Origin: Motacilla alba alba
Taxonomy: Eukaryota > Chordata > Aves > Passeriformes > Motacillidae
DNA: 64,000 bases
Direction of reading: 5' to 3'
Assembly (NCBI RefSeq): GCF_015832195.1
Contig: NC_052018.1
Location: forward strand, 57,721,666 to 57,785,665
Below are positions 1 to 12,790 of the stretch, one piece after another. The notes beneath the pieces were generated by a model that did not search any database, was not told where the DNA came from, and saw only the letters and a program-made list of their open reading frames with translations. Positions within the stretch are counted from its first letter, which is position 1, and every line of letters begins with the position of its first letter. Position numbers and translations under genes: made by a program.

Positions 1-853
1 TATGGATGATTAGCTCCAGAAACTAGGCAGAGGATGCTGCAGATTAAATAAGCTTCGAAGAAGGGGGAGGAGAGTGATGTTACTGTGACTTTCGTCAATG
101 GGCAAGTGTGTAAAGGGGGTTTTGCTCCTTCTTGCCAATAGAGATCAGGGGATCTTGTTTGGACTAGCTCATCTCTTGCTGCATTTGTCTTAAGTGTCAC
201 AATTACTGCCTTTCTGTGGAAAAGAAAGTGAAAGGATGGCATGGTTTGGGAATATCAGCAAAATCTGTAGCATCTTACCAAAAAACCCCACAAAATACAA
301 ACCCCAGAAAAACCCCTCAAAGTTGGAACATTTTGGTATGTGTTGATGTACAGGGGTGAAAAGACTGGAAGATTTTTGTGGGACATTGTTGTAGAAGGGA
401 AGCTGTAACTCACACCCACATGCAGAGTGCTGCTGGAAGGGAATGAAAGGAGCCATTAGAATTCTATGCAATTTTTGAAGGAATAACAATGAACTTGAAA
501 TAATATTTGAATCTTAAACTGGTACTGCCATATTACTTAGGAAGGCTGAGGGGTGGTGGTGAATAGGAGCAGAAATGAGGGCTTGGTTCATGTCCTCATG
601 ACTGCTATCCCTTAGGTCAATGTTATTTAGGGGTTCTTTCAGTGTCACTTTTTGGCTCATGTGAAAGAACTGTGTTAGTGTTAGCATATAAACTTGTTTT
701 ATGGTTTATGTGACCTGGGATCAAAGCTATTCTCGTGGGGTTCAGAGCAGCAATGCATCTGCTCCAGAAGGGATTTTGTAGGCAAACAAATGGCAAAAAC
801 TAGATCAGAGACAGATGTCCTTATTCTGTAACAAAGACAATATGCAGTGTTTA

Positions 854-879
854 ACACTCAGACGTCAGAGTCTGAGTGT
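854..879 (+). repeat. Inverted repeat, 10-bp perfect arms
   Basis: The arms ACACTCAGAC and GTCTGAGTGT flank a 6-nt loop. A CRE-like half site (GACGTCA) spans the left arm and loop. Confidence 0.75.
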
Positions 880-3244
880 GTTGATGTGAGTATGAATTTT
901 ACCATAGCCATGCTTTGAGTTTGGAATTCATCCTGAAACCTGAGAATGTGAGTGCTGGTTTTGGGGTTTGAGGAGTTGGTTTTTGTTCTATGAGTTTTAT
1001 TGCATTCAGAAATGCAATATCCAGTACCATTCATCCAAGAAGGGTGGCTGGCTGTGCAGGCTGTCTCTGAGCATCTAATTGTCCTTATTTGTTTGCAAAA
1101 TATTTCATGTCAAAAAACCTACTAATATCTATTTTATTTCTACCCTTCTTGCACCTTTTTTTTTTATTGCTGCAGAAAGAACTTATCTAGATACTGTTTA
1201 AAAATAAACCAACAGATAGTTTTTCTGTTAACAGCACAGTATGTAATGCAGAATTTCAGAACTTCAGTTGTTTTATATATATGTTTTTGTATTGATGTGT
1301 GTATAAAGCACTGACTGTTTAATCTGTAAAAGGCTGCATTTAAAATTGTAATAAGGTATTGTAAGGGAACATGTATTCTGATTGTGAAAAGTTACCACAG
1401 CAGAATCTTATATTAATGTTGATCGTGCCTGTGGAATCTGGGGGAGAAGTGCAGTGTCTGTCATTGAAAAGTGACTGTATTTGACAAGTTTTTGAAAGAA
1501 TCCAACCAGCTTTCTTGAATATGAAAACTTCCAGCTATTTGGAACAGATGTAGACTAAGGACCAAGGGTTTGACACAAAGGAGAGTCAGGTTAGGTTTTG
1601 GTTAGTGATGATCATTGTTCAACATAAATACATAGCTGAGCTCCATAGTTACATCTGCAAACAGTCCTGTTACAAACAATGGTCTCTTTCAAGTGCCTGG
1701 ATGCTTTTTTGAGAATATAGAAATAAATTTTTCAAAGAATGAAAGTGGAACAGAAGTCTTCTGTCCAATGGAAATTTGTCCGTGAAACTTTAAAAGTGAA
1801 AATTGTGATGAATAGTGATTTTGAATAGTTGGAGACCCTTACTGATGGGTGTTTTGGGGTTGTTTTTTTTGTTGTTTGTTTGTTTTGGTTTTGGGGGTTT
1901 TTTTGAGGTTTTTTTGCAAAGTACAGTTAATTAAAGAGGCAAGGAATATATTTGTCTGTGAAACACAAGTAATCCATATTTTTTGTGAGCGTGATTTCTT
2001 TAAAGTATTTTTTAGCCACCCATGTGCTATAAATTTGAATGTTTTACTAATTCACCTACAGCACACTATTGGCTTAGATGCTGTGTTTAAAGGATCTTAT
2101 GTTTTTCATAATGCTAAAGCTGATTTGCAGTTTTTAGCAGCTCAGGATTTTAAAGGCAAATCAATCTACTGGTAGGAACAAAAAATTTCTTGAACTAGGA
2201 CCTCCCAGTATGCCTGTTTGGGTGGCCCTGGCTGATTATGGCCCATGAAAATGCATGGTCATACATCTGACTGGTTTTGGTTGCTGTTAAAAGAATTTTG
2301 CTTAACTGAGCAATGTAAACAGTATAGCTGTGTTTATTCATAAATTATCAATGCATATGTATTTGAAGTTCTCTTTCTAGGATGTTCTGTGAAAAAGTGC
2401 TCTAAGCAATAGGTAGCAGTTTTGATAGATGAATTCAAAAACACAAGGTACCTCATGGACTACTAGAATTGCTGAGCCTGAGATTCAGAGAAAATAAAAA
2501 CTATTTCAATAATTATATTGCAAGAGTATTTAGGAGGATCTACCTGGAATGTTTTTATAAAGTGATTAAAAGCTTTAGGATACTACTACTAATAAGATTG
2601 TCTGGATAAGTGGAAATTATTTGTATAGAAAGTGAGCAAGCATTATTTCCTTTTACATTTACTAGCAAGTTTGTACCCCAAATGCTGCTTTTTGACTGGA
2701 TTTTATATGAGTCAAGCTTGGCCTTACTGCAGAGAGAGGGAGATTTAGTTTCCTCATCTGATTAATAGTTTTTGTAAAAATTGCCTTCCTAGATTAAAAG
2801 GAGCAATTTTATAAATAAAGGAATGCTCAACATTGACTGCTAGTTTTTGTATAATTCAAAACTTGGTGTGTTTCAGAAAACAACAGCAGAGTTCTGTATT
2901 TCTTTATTTTTTAAAGTTTTTTTAGTATATTCTGCAATTTCTAGCAATAGCACAGAACTGGTTTGCGTTAATGAGACAGAAAGGGGGAAAGGTATTTTTA
3001 ACAATGTATAGATTTGTGTACTTTTAAAAGAATTAATAAAATACTTTTCTTTGCCACATTACTGGATCTCAGTTTTCAGATGTGATGTTTTCAGTTGACA
3101 ATGAATTTGAAAAGTGCTGAAGACTGTGTAGTGATTGCACCTGGTTGTACAATTCTGGTACAACTTGGTCCTGTAAGCTTTAGAAAAAGCAGCAACAAAT
3201 TTCAGACTGTTTCATTACTGAAAACCATTACAGACAGTGACAAG

Positions 3245-3465
3245 AATCTTTGGGGGGAAAAATTCTTTATGGAAAGCGTTTTTCAAGCATTGAAACAGGC
3301 TGGCCAGGTAAGAGGTGGAAGTACATGGAGATACTTAAAAAACACATAGACGTGCCCCTTAGGGACATGGTTTCGGGTGGACTTGGCAGTGTCAGTTTAA
3401 CAGCTGGACTCAGAGATCTTGGAGGTGTGAGAGTTTCTAGACATTGCTATGAAGATGCACTTTTC
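3245..3465 (+). mobile_element. CR1 LINE, 3'-end fragment
   Basis: The stretch follows the 3' end of avian CR1 in sense orientation. It has a copy of the part reading GGAAAAATTCTTTATGG, then CATTGAAACAGGCTG and CTTAGGGACATGGTTT, then TGGACTTGGCAGTGTCAG, and a decayed GGACTC-GATCTTGGAGGT tail. The terminal short repeat typical of CR1 is degraded. CR1 copies are normally 5'-truncated, as here. The left boundary is approximate because similarity fades before about 3245. A consensus splice donor has arisen inside it at 3305-3310. Confidence 0.8.
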
Positions 3466-5482
3466 TAGGTGCAGAGGCTGACTTTCTTTAAACTGCTGTA
3501 GCTATGTTAAGCCCTTGCTATCATATTTTGTGATGTGGAACTGCTAAACTGGCAAGTCTGTAGAAAACCATTAGTGGGACTGTAGTTTTTAAAATTGCCA
3601 TGGATTATCCAAATGAGCTGTTGAGACAGAGTTGTTGTAGCAGTGGCAGGTCTGAACCTGTTCGGTAAATACCTTGGTTTGTGTGCAGTAATTGAATGAT
3701 CCAGCTTTCAAGTTACCATTCCATTATTAAAAATGACAAGGTCGTTCAACGCCCATTTGAATCTCACTTGGTTTTGCACTGGGAATGATAGGTCATACTC
3801 CATAGCAAGGGATAAGCACAGGAACTCCATTAAATTCGGATAAGTGACTGTTGGGGTGTGTCTTACTTGCAGTAAAATTGCTTTCTGGTTTTGAGTTTAG
3901 ATAACAGAAAAGCAAGGCTGTCACTTCCTTAGAAGGCCAAGTAGAAAAGGCTGGCCTACTTTAGACAAGGAAAGGTTTGACTTACGTAAATAAAAATAAG
4001 GGCAGAAGAGGCAAGGAAAAAAAGGTCTTTTTTTCTTGCTTGTATTTTGCACCTCTACAAAATTTTAGTGAAGAAGCTCAAAATTATTTCTGAGACTACT
4101 GATTTTATTTTTCTTTTGTCATTAACATCTCAGTAGGTGACTCTGTGAGCATTTTCGTGGTGAAGTTTACTTAACATATTTATTTAAAGTCTATGCAACT
4201 CCAACCAACCAAAACCAGAAAACAAATATGTGGATATCCACGTTTTTCCATTTTTAGCATATTTTTTTCCTGAATAAGTGATATTAAAGGATTTATTTAA
4301 AATTTAAATAAAATGTTTCTTGTATTTTAAAATTAATCACAGAAAGTAAATATAGTATTTATTGATGAAATTTCTTGTTTCAAATATATTGTGTGATTAA
4401 CTGGTTCCTATCAACTTTATTAGTAAATCACTGGATAGCTGAAATTTAATTTATAAACCCGTGTAATGTTCACAGAATGTAGTGCATCATTGAATGCAGA
4501 GGGTTAGACATGAGCTTGCCAAGTTTTAGAATTAGTTGCTGTATTTATTCTAGCCAACTGCTTAGTGATGATAAGCACAAATAATTAAATTTGAGTAATC
4601 TGTTTGAAGAACAAATTTATTTTTTAATTGTCTTGTGGAGAGCAGGTTCTTTTTTATAGCAGAATTATAAAGGAGTTTGGAGACCCCGAGGTTTTTGTAG
4701 TTATTTAAGCCTCTGTTGTGGGCACACTTGTTTGTTCAGTTTGTGGCACTGTCCAGCTGTGTTTTATGAACTCAAAAACCCAGACCTTCAGGTGGATAAG
4801 CATTACAGCTATTATTCTGGGGGAGTTAGAGAAGATGTTTAGCTAGCTCACAGTCTTCAGTATATGTACTGTTGTGTGGATGACATGTCTATGTTAAGGA
4901 CAAAGTAATGCCTGAGTAAGACATGGTGGATTTTATCTTGAGTAGAGATGAATTGGTTCATCTAGAAAACCATATAGAAAATCTAGTAGAATTTCCATCA
5001 GCTAAATAGAAATTTATTTCTACCCTAAGATGTGCTTATGGATTGTAGCCTCGTGTGTGTCTAATGTTTCTAAGTATTTTACATATTTGTGAATTAAATA
5101 TGGCAAATATACTTGCCCTGGATAACACACCTGAAATAGAATTTTATGACTTAAACAGCTTAAGAAATCCTACAAATTTTGTATAGTTTGGTTGTAATGT
5201 AAACCTCAGCTCTTTATTGGTCACTAGGGCAGAAATGTTTTCATTTTATGCCCGAAGATAGGATTCAAAACAAGCTATATGAATTTGAAAGCAAAGTACT
5301 TTCAGAAGGGAGGAAAAAAGGGCCATTTATTTGAGTTCACTCTCAGTTCTTCTGCAGGGTTATCCAGGGAGGTCTCCAATAACTCTGGATCTAATGGCTG
5401 TCTTGAAAAAGACTGCATGCCAAATCTTCAAAATTCATTAGGAATTAGGGCTGTACTGTGAATACTTCTGATGCTGTGCACT

Positions 5483-5512
5483 CTGTACAGTGCTGTACAC
5501 AGCACTGTGCAG
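5483..5512 (+). repeat. Inverted repeat, 13-bp arms with one mismatch
   Basis: The arms CTGTACAGTGCTG and CAGCACTGTGCAG flank a 4-nt loop (TACA). They sit in a cluster of CAGTG/CACTG motifs (about 5471-5515). Confidence 0.8.
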
Positions 5513-6406
5513 TGTGAATTGTCAGCTGAGGTGAAGTCCCTGTCCCACTTGGCACGCAAACTCCTTCGGACAGAGAATCATCCTTGTTCTGATTTGTCTG
5601 GTCTTGGTGCATCCTGTCTGATCTTGAGGCTTTCATTATATAAAATGGAGTGTCAGCATTGCTGCTGATGGGAAAATATTCAAAGGTGCTGGAAAGGAGG
5701 ATACAAAATCCCAGCCAGTGTGTGGTGGCCAGATGTTGACCATGGGCCAGTACCACAGAGGGTACATAAGGTTGCTGTAAGAGGAGACGTGTTCACTGCC
5801 TTCCTGAGAAGCCTTTTCTTCTCTGCCCACTGCTGTGCTGGAAGAAATATTGGTGCTCTACAGTGCAGTAAAGCTTTAGTGGGATTTTCTGTTTGATGCA
5901 GGCTGCTGTGACCCTCCAGATGGTCACTCCATGGTTAACTTCAGCAGTACCTGAGTGTAAGCAGCTCTTCCATCCCAGTTCATAGACCTCTCACTCAAAA
6001 TTAACTGAGGCAGAAAAATGTGTGAAATCAAAGGCAGAAGCTGACCAGATGTAATTAGTGCTCTCAGGTATGAGAGGGTCCTCTTGTGCCTGCCTACCTG
6101 GTAGAACATCCAACTGAGAGCCTCCTGAATGGTATTGCAGTTAATCCTGAGAGGAGTTTGTCTGTTTACTTCTTACACACAGACACAGAAGCGATGAAAG
6201 CTGAAAACCCATCCTTCACAGGGGCTGTGGAGCAGGGGAGTGCCTTGCTGAAACGTGCTGGTTTTGATGGAGAACTCTTCATTTGCTTTGTGTCCATTAG
6301 GTTCTACTAAGCCTGTGTCTGCAGAGATGCCAGATAAAACACCAGGTGCTACAGAGCCTGTGCCCAGAAGTGAAGGTTAGTAGTTTTCTTCCACTTTTGT
6401 CTATTG

Positions 6407-6433
6407 AAAAAAAAAAAAAAAAGAAAAAAAAAG
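6407..6433 (+). repeat. A-rich tract
   Basis: Two A-runs (16 and 9) are separated by a single G. The lysine- or phenylalanine-rich translations around it are artefacts of this run. Confidence 0.9.
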
Positions 6434-7671
6434 AAGTGTTTAGGTTCTGTGAAGAATTTTTTGAAGTTAAAGACTGAGTTTCCCTTACTGGCCTTAATTT
6501 TAAGGGAGGGCTGGATTAGTATTATATATGCATGTTTATCTAGATAGCAGGAAATTTTCACTTGTCTTTGGGTAACCTCTCCATCCCTCCCTAGCCCAAC
6601 ATCCATGATTGTACTAAAATCTATGATAATGGGGAAGTGCACTGCTAGGATTTCAGCATTGGAGATGTCCCATTTGCTAAAGAGATCTTGTTAACTGAAG
6701 CCAATTTTTAGTACGGGATACTGGAGTCTCACAGAACTGAAGCTGACATTTAAGATGTGGGTTGATTGATACAAGGAGGAATTGTCTGTGTGATTTTCAC
6801 TAAATCAGTGGAATCTTGAAATGCTCAGTCAGACCATTTTATTTCCTCTTGAGGTCCATTAATTTTAAATTCCCACATCTGAAGGTTTGGTACTTGGTTT
6901 CAGGGGAAATTCATTCTTTGAAAACAATTGTAACCCTGCCTAACTTGATTCCTTCCCCACGATCACTGCTGGATGTGTAATTAAAGCATTTTATAAAAAT
7001 TTGCTATTTCATGTGAAGTGAAATTGGTATTTCTTTGTGAGGTGTTTTTGTCAGTATTGTGTCAAAACTATGGTAGCTCTTGTATATCCTCGCTTTCTAG
7101 ATCATTGCTGTCCTCACACAAAGACTATATTAATTAAAAAGTTTAGTTTGTCTTAAGTTTACAGCTCAGGATTGTTTATTCTGTGCCTCCAGACAGACGT
7201 CTCAAAATTTAGTTTGAAGTATTTTCGTAGATTTTGAACTTCAGTTATGGCATTTGAAAGGCATGGAGGAGTGAGCTGCAATAATAATTTCAAGAAGTGC
7301 ATCAAATATAGTAGAGAAAGAAAATTCTCTTCATGTAAAGGGTATTAAATTATGCTTAACTACTGCAGGCCTTTTTAAAATTTACTGTAAAGTTTAACGT
7401 GTTACTGGGAGAACTCTCCACACAAGAGGAGAAGCAATTACAGCTAGTCTTTTAAAGAGTGAGCTCTCTCTGATGCACACGTTGTGTGTCATGCTTATAA
7501 ATAAATGCTTATGCTAAAAGCATTGGAGTGAGTTCACTTGAAGCAAAAGCCTACAATAAAATAGTTAACTAAAATGATAAGATTATTCTGAATCTTCATT
7601 TTCAAATTGCAGTTATCATTGTACTTTGTTGTGATAAGAGCTCATGAAGTTATTCCAGAGTCTGTATAAAA

Positions 7672-7812
7672 TATCCTTGCTCAGTTGGTTAGGGCAGGAT
7701 GCTGATGATGCCAAGGTCACAGCTTTAGCCCCTGTGTGGGCCATTCACATTAGAGTTGTACTTGCTGATACTTGTGGGTCCCTTCCAACTCAGAATATTC
7801 TGTGTGATTTTG
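7672..7812 (+). mobile_element. tRNA-Ile-derived SINE with CR1-like tail (TguSINE1 type)
   Basis: The head resembles tRNA-Ile. GCTCAGTTGGTTAGGGC (from 7679) corresponds to the D-arm and internal A box. CTGATGATGCC spans the anticodon loop, with GAT where tRNA-Ile has AAT, then CAAGGTCAC and a decayed T-arm/B box, then GTGGGCCA like the acceptor end. The tail, with TTGTGGGTCCCTTCCAACTC and then AATATTCTGTGTGATT, matches a CR1 3' end, so the element was probably moved by CR1 machinery. I recognise this arrangement as TguSINE1-like. The copy is diverged and cannot be a functional tRNA. Confidence 0.85.
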
Positions 7813-9434
7813 TGTGTGTGCTTTAACAAATGCAATGTTTACTAAAGCAAAACTTTATCCAGGTTTAATCCGGATGCTTTGTTTTTAATTGCTCTTTAGG
7901 AACTAATTTTTAGATTAAAAAAAAAAAAAAGATGAGCTAATGAATAATGATGAAACTGCGCTTAAGAGACCTGTTTTTATGTCTTGATGAAAATGCTCTA
8001 CTATAGATAAAACATCCTAATGATGTGAAGTCATGAGTCCTGGAAGTTAATGAGAGTTTGTGTTAGTTTATTGTAATAAATACATTCAAAGATGTTATGA
8101 TAATGCTTACTGAAAAAAAAAGATCAGACACATATGACAGTGGCTGCTCCAGCATGGATTACAAGATAAACTTCCATAGTTAGTCTTTGATCATATACAT
8201 GTCTATTTACTTAGCATTTATACAGCTAACTGATACGTAGAAATATTTTGCTGGTATGACTGAGTCAGAATTGAGAAGTGGGTGTTTCATTTCTCTTTAT
8301 TAAAATAGCAATGTTCCTTATGTGCATAAACATTTGTGTGAACTTTTGTAATTATTTCCAGAAATCATAACAACTTATTACTGCTTGTTTTTTTTCCCCA
8401 AAGAAATATTCTTGCAGTCATTGGTTCAAAGAAAAGAAAAAGGTGTATTTGTTGTTACAGATTTCTAACAATTAACCTCTAATGTTCATCGGGGTCAAGT
8501 TGGGTTGAGCAAAGTGTTGGCAAGTAACTGATTATCTGGAAACTTTGAAAAAGCCAGTGTTGCTTTAACCTAGCAGTGCCCCTCCCTGCCCCTGACCCAC
8601 TGCTCCATATACGCCAGTTAAGCCGTGAAGCACACAGGAGCAGACAATTGAGAAAGGAGTTTCCTGTAATTAAGTTACTGTAACTTAGTCCTTGACTCGA
8701 GGGTCCCCAGTGGGTGGGCAGACTATTTGCTTTTCTGCCACCTCTTCTGTCAAACCTTTTAGAGTCAACAGTTGTATTTAAAAATGTCAATGCTTGCTTT
8801 GTGCTATCAGGAGAAAAAACCCAGGACCTGGAGATTTGATTGTTGCAAAGATGGAAGTGTGTGCATATCACACTGGGAAAAATAATTTTCAAGAAGCTTG
8901 TCTAGCTATCAAGGAGTGGTAGACAAACAAATTAAAACAAAAAAACTCCTACCATGATCCACGTATAACTATTTCTTAACTGTTTTCCTTTGGCAAAGCT
9001 ATTATATTCTATTTACAATGGATGCATTTAGAACAATGTACTATGTCAATACCAGGAAGTGGATTGAGTGTATTTCTGGTTTAGCTTGCAAAGGAATTAG
9101 CATTTTTTTTCTGCTTGTGTTTGCTGAAAAGTCACTCTTAAACTCCTAGTATAGTTAACCACTGGAAATGAGGCTGTGACAGGAGCACCCAGCTGCAGCT
9201 CAAATTCCTCCCCTCTCCTTTAGAGAGGCCACTGTGATTCACAGTGGCTGCTCATGATGGTAGCTGAAGCTGAGGAGTTACTTATTTGCAAAAAATTTAG
9301 GGGAATTATTGTAGAATTCTTTCACTACAAATTATCTGTCTTATAGGATTAAAACTTTTTCTAGCTTAACAAAATTTTGATGAGACTGAAATTTTTTTCA
9401 TAAAACACAAGTGTTTCGTCTTGTGGATAGTGGA

Positions 9435-9450
9435 TTTTTTTTTTTTTTTT
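9435..9450 (+). repeat. T16 homopolymer
   Basis: Sixteen Ts in an otherwise unremarkable AT-rich stretch; no adjacent retroelement was recognised. Confidence 0.9.
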
Positions 9451-11099
9451 GTCCTGATACCTGTGAACAGTTGTTCATAACATAGCTAGGCTTGCTTCAA
9501 AGAAACCAGATGAGGTCTGCTTTAGTATCTGTTTGGAACATTCACAGACTCAAAGTTTTTGGAATATCAGTCAAGTGCTACCTTAGCAGTAACTTTATGC
9601 AAAACACTTAGAAAATATATATAGATATGGAAACCTTTATTCAGTTTCTCCAGTTGGCTTGACTGGGGTTTTTTTTTGTGCCTGAAAGTAGGCATATTTG
9701 AAGAAGATGTGAGGAAGTTAAACTCCCACAAAGTCTTCTTCCTTTCCCTCTTCCCACACCAACTTTTTCATTAAGTGAAGAGGCATGACTTCCCACAGCT
9801 GGATCCTCTCTTACTGACTTCATGGTCCACACTTGCATCCTGAAGGAAACGAACGTTACACCTGGACTTTATAAACAGCCACTGACAAATCCCTGTGGAC
9901 AACAAGCTTATGTCATTGTAAAACATCCTCCAGCAACAAGCAGTGTTTTTCCTTGCATTGTGTACCTGATGGCACTAGTGGGAGCCTGCCAGCTGTTTCT
10001 GTTGCTGCTTGAGATGTGTCATTGCGTTTTGTAACTCCTCTGACTTGGGTTTGTGTGCTATTTTTGCTGTAATGTGCAACACTGCACAGGAAAAACATGC
10101 AAGCACAGCCCCATGGATCACACACTTCAAATGCAGTGCAGAAAATAGCATCAGTATTCCTATTTCCAGATTTTGCCAAGGCCGATTCTTTCATGGCAGG
10201 AATGCCAGGGTGTGGTCATATGGGTTAGTAAGTGCTGTGTGCTCCTTTTGTCCCAGTGCTGCATGGGTTTTCAGTGCATCATGTATAATGGAGAAAGTTG
10301 TGGTTGCACTTTATTGTTACTACACCCCTTTCAAAAAACCACAGAAATAGATGGGAAAATGAAGCATCTTATCTAAAGCTTTTTCAGATCTTATGTGCAT
10401 GTGAAGTTATAGGAAACTATGGTGATAGTGCACTTGTAGGATTAATGGTACATCACTGGGCTGAGATGGGCACAAATAAGTCTGTGTGCTGACAATGAGT
10501 GGGTGAGCTGGAACATAAAAGGCCTTGGCTATTTATACAGAAGGTGGTGGACGTCGTGGACTTCCCTGCAAAATAATATTGTGAAGTTTTAAAAATCATG
10601 AGTTGAAAGGGAGATGAGAAAAGACAGCTCCAAATAAATGAGCCATTATAAACTAAGGAAAGGCCATTAGCTGAAAATGGTTGGAAGCTAGAGAAGTGAT
10701 GGGGAAAACATACTACATGCTTTTTGTATCCTCACTATACCCAGTAATTTAATCTTCCTGTGCCAGGTTATTCCTTAGTTACTATTCATAGCCTCATTCT
10801 GCAGCAGCTTGTAATGCCTCCAAAATCGTATCTTGATGGAGGAGGACGTCTCTGTATAAAGACAGTATCTGAAATTCTTAACCTAGTGTTTATAAGAGGA
10901 GGTGATGAAGCCTAAGTAGATTTGAAATCTGATTGGAAATTGGAGAAAAGTGAAGTGGAAGGGTGATGAAATTGGCTATTTTTTTTCTGACTCCTCACTA
11001 AATTGTTGGCTTTCCTTTGCACACTGCGAGTGGGTGCCACATCTTCCTTTGAAGAAGGGGTTGTAGGCTGTTGTCACAAGGCATAATGACTCTTGTCAT

Positions 11100-11285
11100 A
11101 ACTCTTGACATCTGGGCAAGCCTCCAGCCCGCAGAAGTTGAGCGCTCACAAGAGCCGAAGCCAGTCCGTGTGCGGCCCCTGCGGTGTGCAGCACAGCTCA
11201 TGTTCTCTGCTAGTGCCCGAGGCGTTAAACCACAGCCTTGAATCAACTGGCTATTTTCCTGAGAGCACTTCGGTGAACTGCCTTA
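11100..11285. other. CpG-richer patch
   Basis: About nine CpGs lie in under 190 bp, clearly more than the flanks. It includes AGCCCGCAG, GAGCGCTCAC and GTGCGGCCCCTGCGG. The patch is too small for a classical CpG island. It could be a distal regulatory element. No clear donor follows it. Confidence 0.4.
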
Positions 11286-11379
11286 GTCACTGAGCCACTC
11301 TGGCTGGGTCCCACTTACTTTCTCAGTCACCAACAGGCTGAAACTGGACGGGCTTCTAAACTTCCTCAGCTCAATGAAG

Positions 11380-11394
11380 AGGAGGAGGAGGAGG
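11380..11394 (+). repeat. (GAG)n short microsatellite
   Basis: About five GAG/GGA units. They lie just right of a CpG-richer patch. Confidence 0.85.
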
Positions 11395-12775
11395 TGATGG
11401 CTGTCTTGATCTAGGGCAGTGAGAGGCAGACTGTTCTGGACGTTGTGAAATGTTTGAGTACAGTAAAGCCTGCTCCTCATCAGAAGTGAAGATGCAGTTG
11501 CTGTAATGTAATGGTGGTTAAGTCACTGATTACAAAGGTTGGGCCATTAACAAGTAGAATGACTTGTTCTCCAAATGCCGAGCACTTTCCCTGGTGTCCT
11601 GACTGGCTGGTATCCTGCCAAAGATCAGTGTTCCAGTCATCCACAAATTATAAAAAGTTTACGTGGCCTGAACTGCTTAAACTTGAGGTTTGGAAAACTA
11701 TGGAGGGTTTTTTATATCAGTGATCCCATTTTCAAATAATTACTTATATTTTTCTGTTTCAATGCTAACTAATTCTTAGTTCTCAAGCAGTTAAGATGTA
11801 GCACTTGAGTTTGATGCATTTTTTGCTTTTGTATCAATAAATTGCACACAATGTAAAATTGTGTGTATAATGTTTCACACATAATGTGCACATATTAAAT
11901 AACCAATTTGGAGTAGTTCAAAATAGGGAGGCTAAATGTAGCTTGCATGAAGCAGTCAGATGTGATACATCTTGATGAAAACCAGCTAGTTTCTTTAAAG
12001 CCCTTCTGAGTCCTAATGTTGTTAATTTATTTCTAAATTGATCTTTCAAATAGAGAGAAATCTAAGACAATTCAAACATTCCTGGAGGAGCAAAGGTTCT
12101 TTGCTAGACAAAAGAAAGAATTGGCATACTAATTATCTGTGTATTGAAGTGTAAAAATTGCTTTTCCTATCAGGAATGATAAACAGTGTTTAATTATTGA
12201 ATTTATTAATTATTTTGAGCTTAGCTGTGTATATAAAATACAAAAAGATTGATTGAACACTCCTTTATAAGTAGGTTGTTTTAATTTCTGTGTTATGTTT
12301 AGCATCTGTCTTGCTTACCACCTTAGAAATGTGCTGCTGATCCTAAAAAAAGCTATTGCAGGTTTAAATTATCTTTTTGTGTTAAAAAAAAAATTTGAGT
12401 ACCATAATAGTTTTTAGAGAAGGCCCCAACCAGAAGTTACACTCTTAATCCTGGAGTCTTAGCTGTGCATGACCTGGAGTAAAAACATAAATGTACTCTT
12501 CTGTGGTTACAGATCTTAGCAGCATGCTTTGTATCTGCTCTTTCTAGATTGGGATTGATAACCATTCCTTCTCTTGAGATTCCTTTATTGGGAAGACTTT
12601 GTCACCAAACAGAGCAGTTATTGTTGCTAAAGCAGCTACTAGGTGTTAAATTGCTGTTCTGCAATAATTGAAACAGCCTAAAAAGACAGTTATGATAAAA
12701 ATTGTCCTGTTAAAATGCTGATTTAAAGTAGTTTCCTTTGCCAGTTTCATAATGGCTTGTTTTGAGGGTTTTTTT

Positions 12776-12790
12776 GGTGGTGGTGGTGGT
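12776..12790 (+). repeat. (GGT)5 microsatellite
   Basis: Five GGT units directly follow a T-run. Confidence 0.9.

Larger units (their letters stand above)
1..11099. other. Non-coding upstream or 5'-intronic DNA, left part
   Basis: This AT-rich stretch has no recognisable exon. It holds a CR1 3' fragment (about 3245-3465), a tRNA-derived SINE (7672-7812), A/T homopolymers, and inverted repeats at 854-879 and 5483-5512. A G/T-rich low-complexity tract lies at about 1849-1915. The 137-codon minus-strand frame at 8479-8892 has no recognisable domain. Whether this DNA is inside a PLEKHG1 5' intron or upstream of the gene cannot be decided from the window. Confidence 0.6.

Noticed and set aside
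3095..3349. 84-codon open frame with a good splice donor, considered as a coding exon
   Set aside because: The right half is plainly CR1 3' UTR sequence, which is not coding in CR1. It is kept only as an exonisation lead.
4292..4312. AT-only palindrome (TTTATTTAAA and TTTAAATAAA)
   Set aside because: In such AT-rich sequence, symmetric words of this kind are common and carry little information.
7679..7748. A functional tRNA-Ile gene
   Set aside because: The T-arm and anticodon stem are degraded and a CR1-type tail follows directly, so it is a SINE.
8479..8892. 137-codon minus-strand open frame
   Set aside because: Low-complexity mixed composition, no domain, no promoter or splice context. 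It might instead be constrained non-coding DNA.
9228..9248. Inverted repeat with 9-bp arms (GCCACTGTG and CACAGTGGC)
   Set aside because: About one such repeat is expected by chance in a window of this size, and there is no further support.
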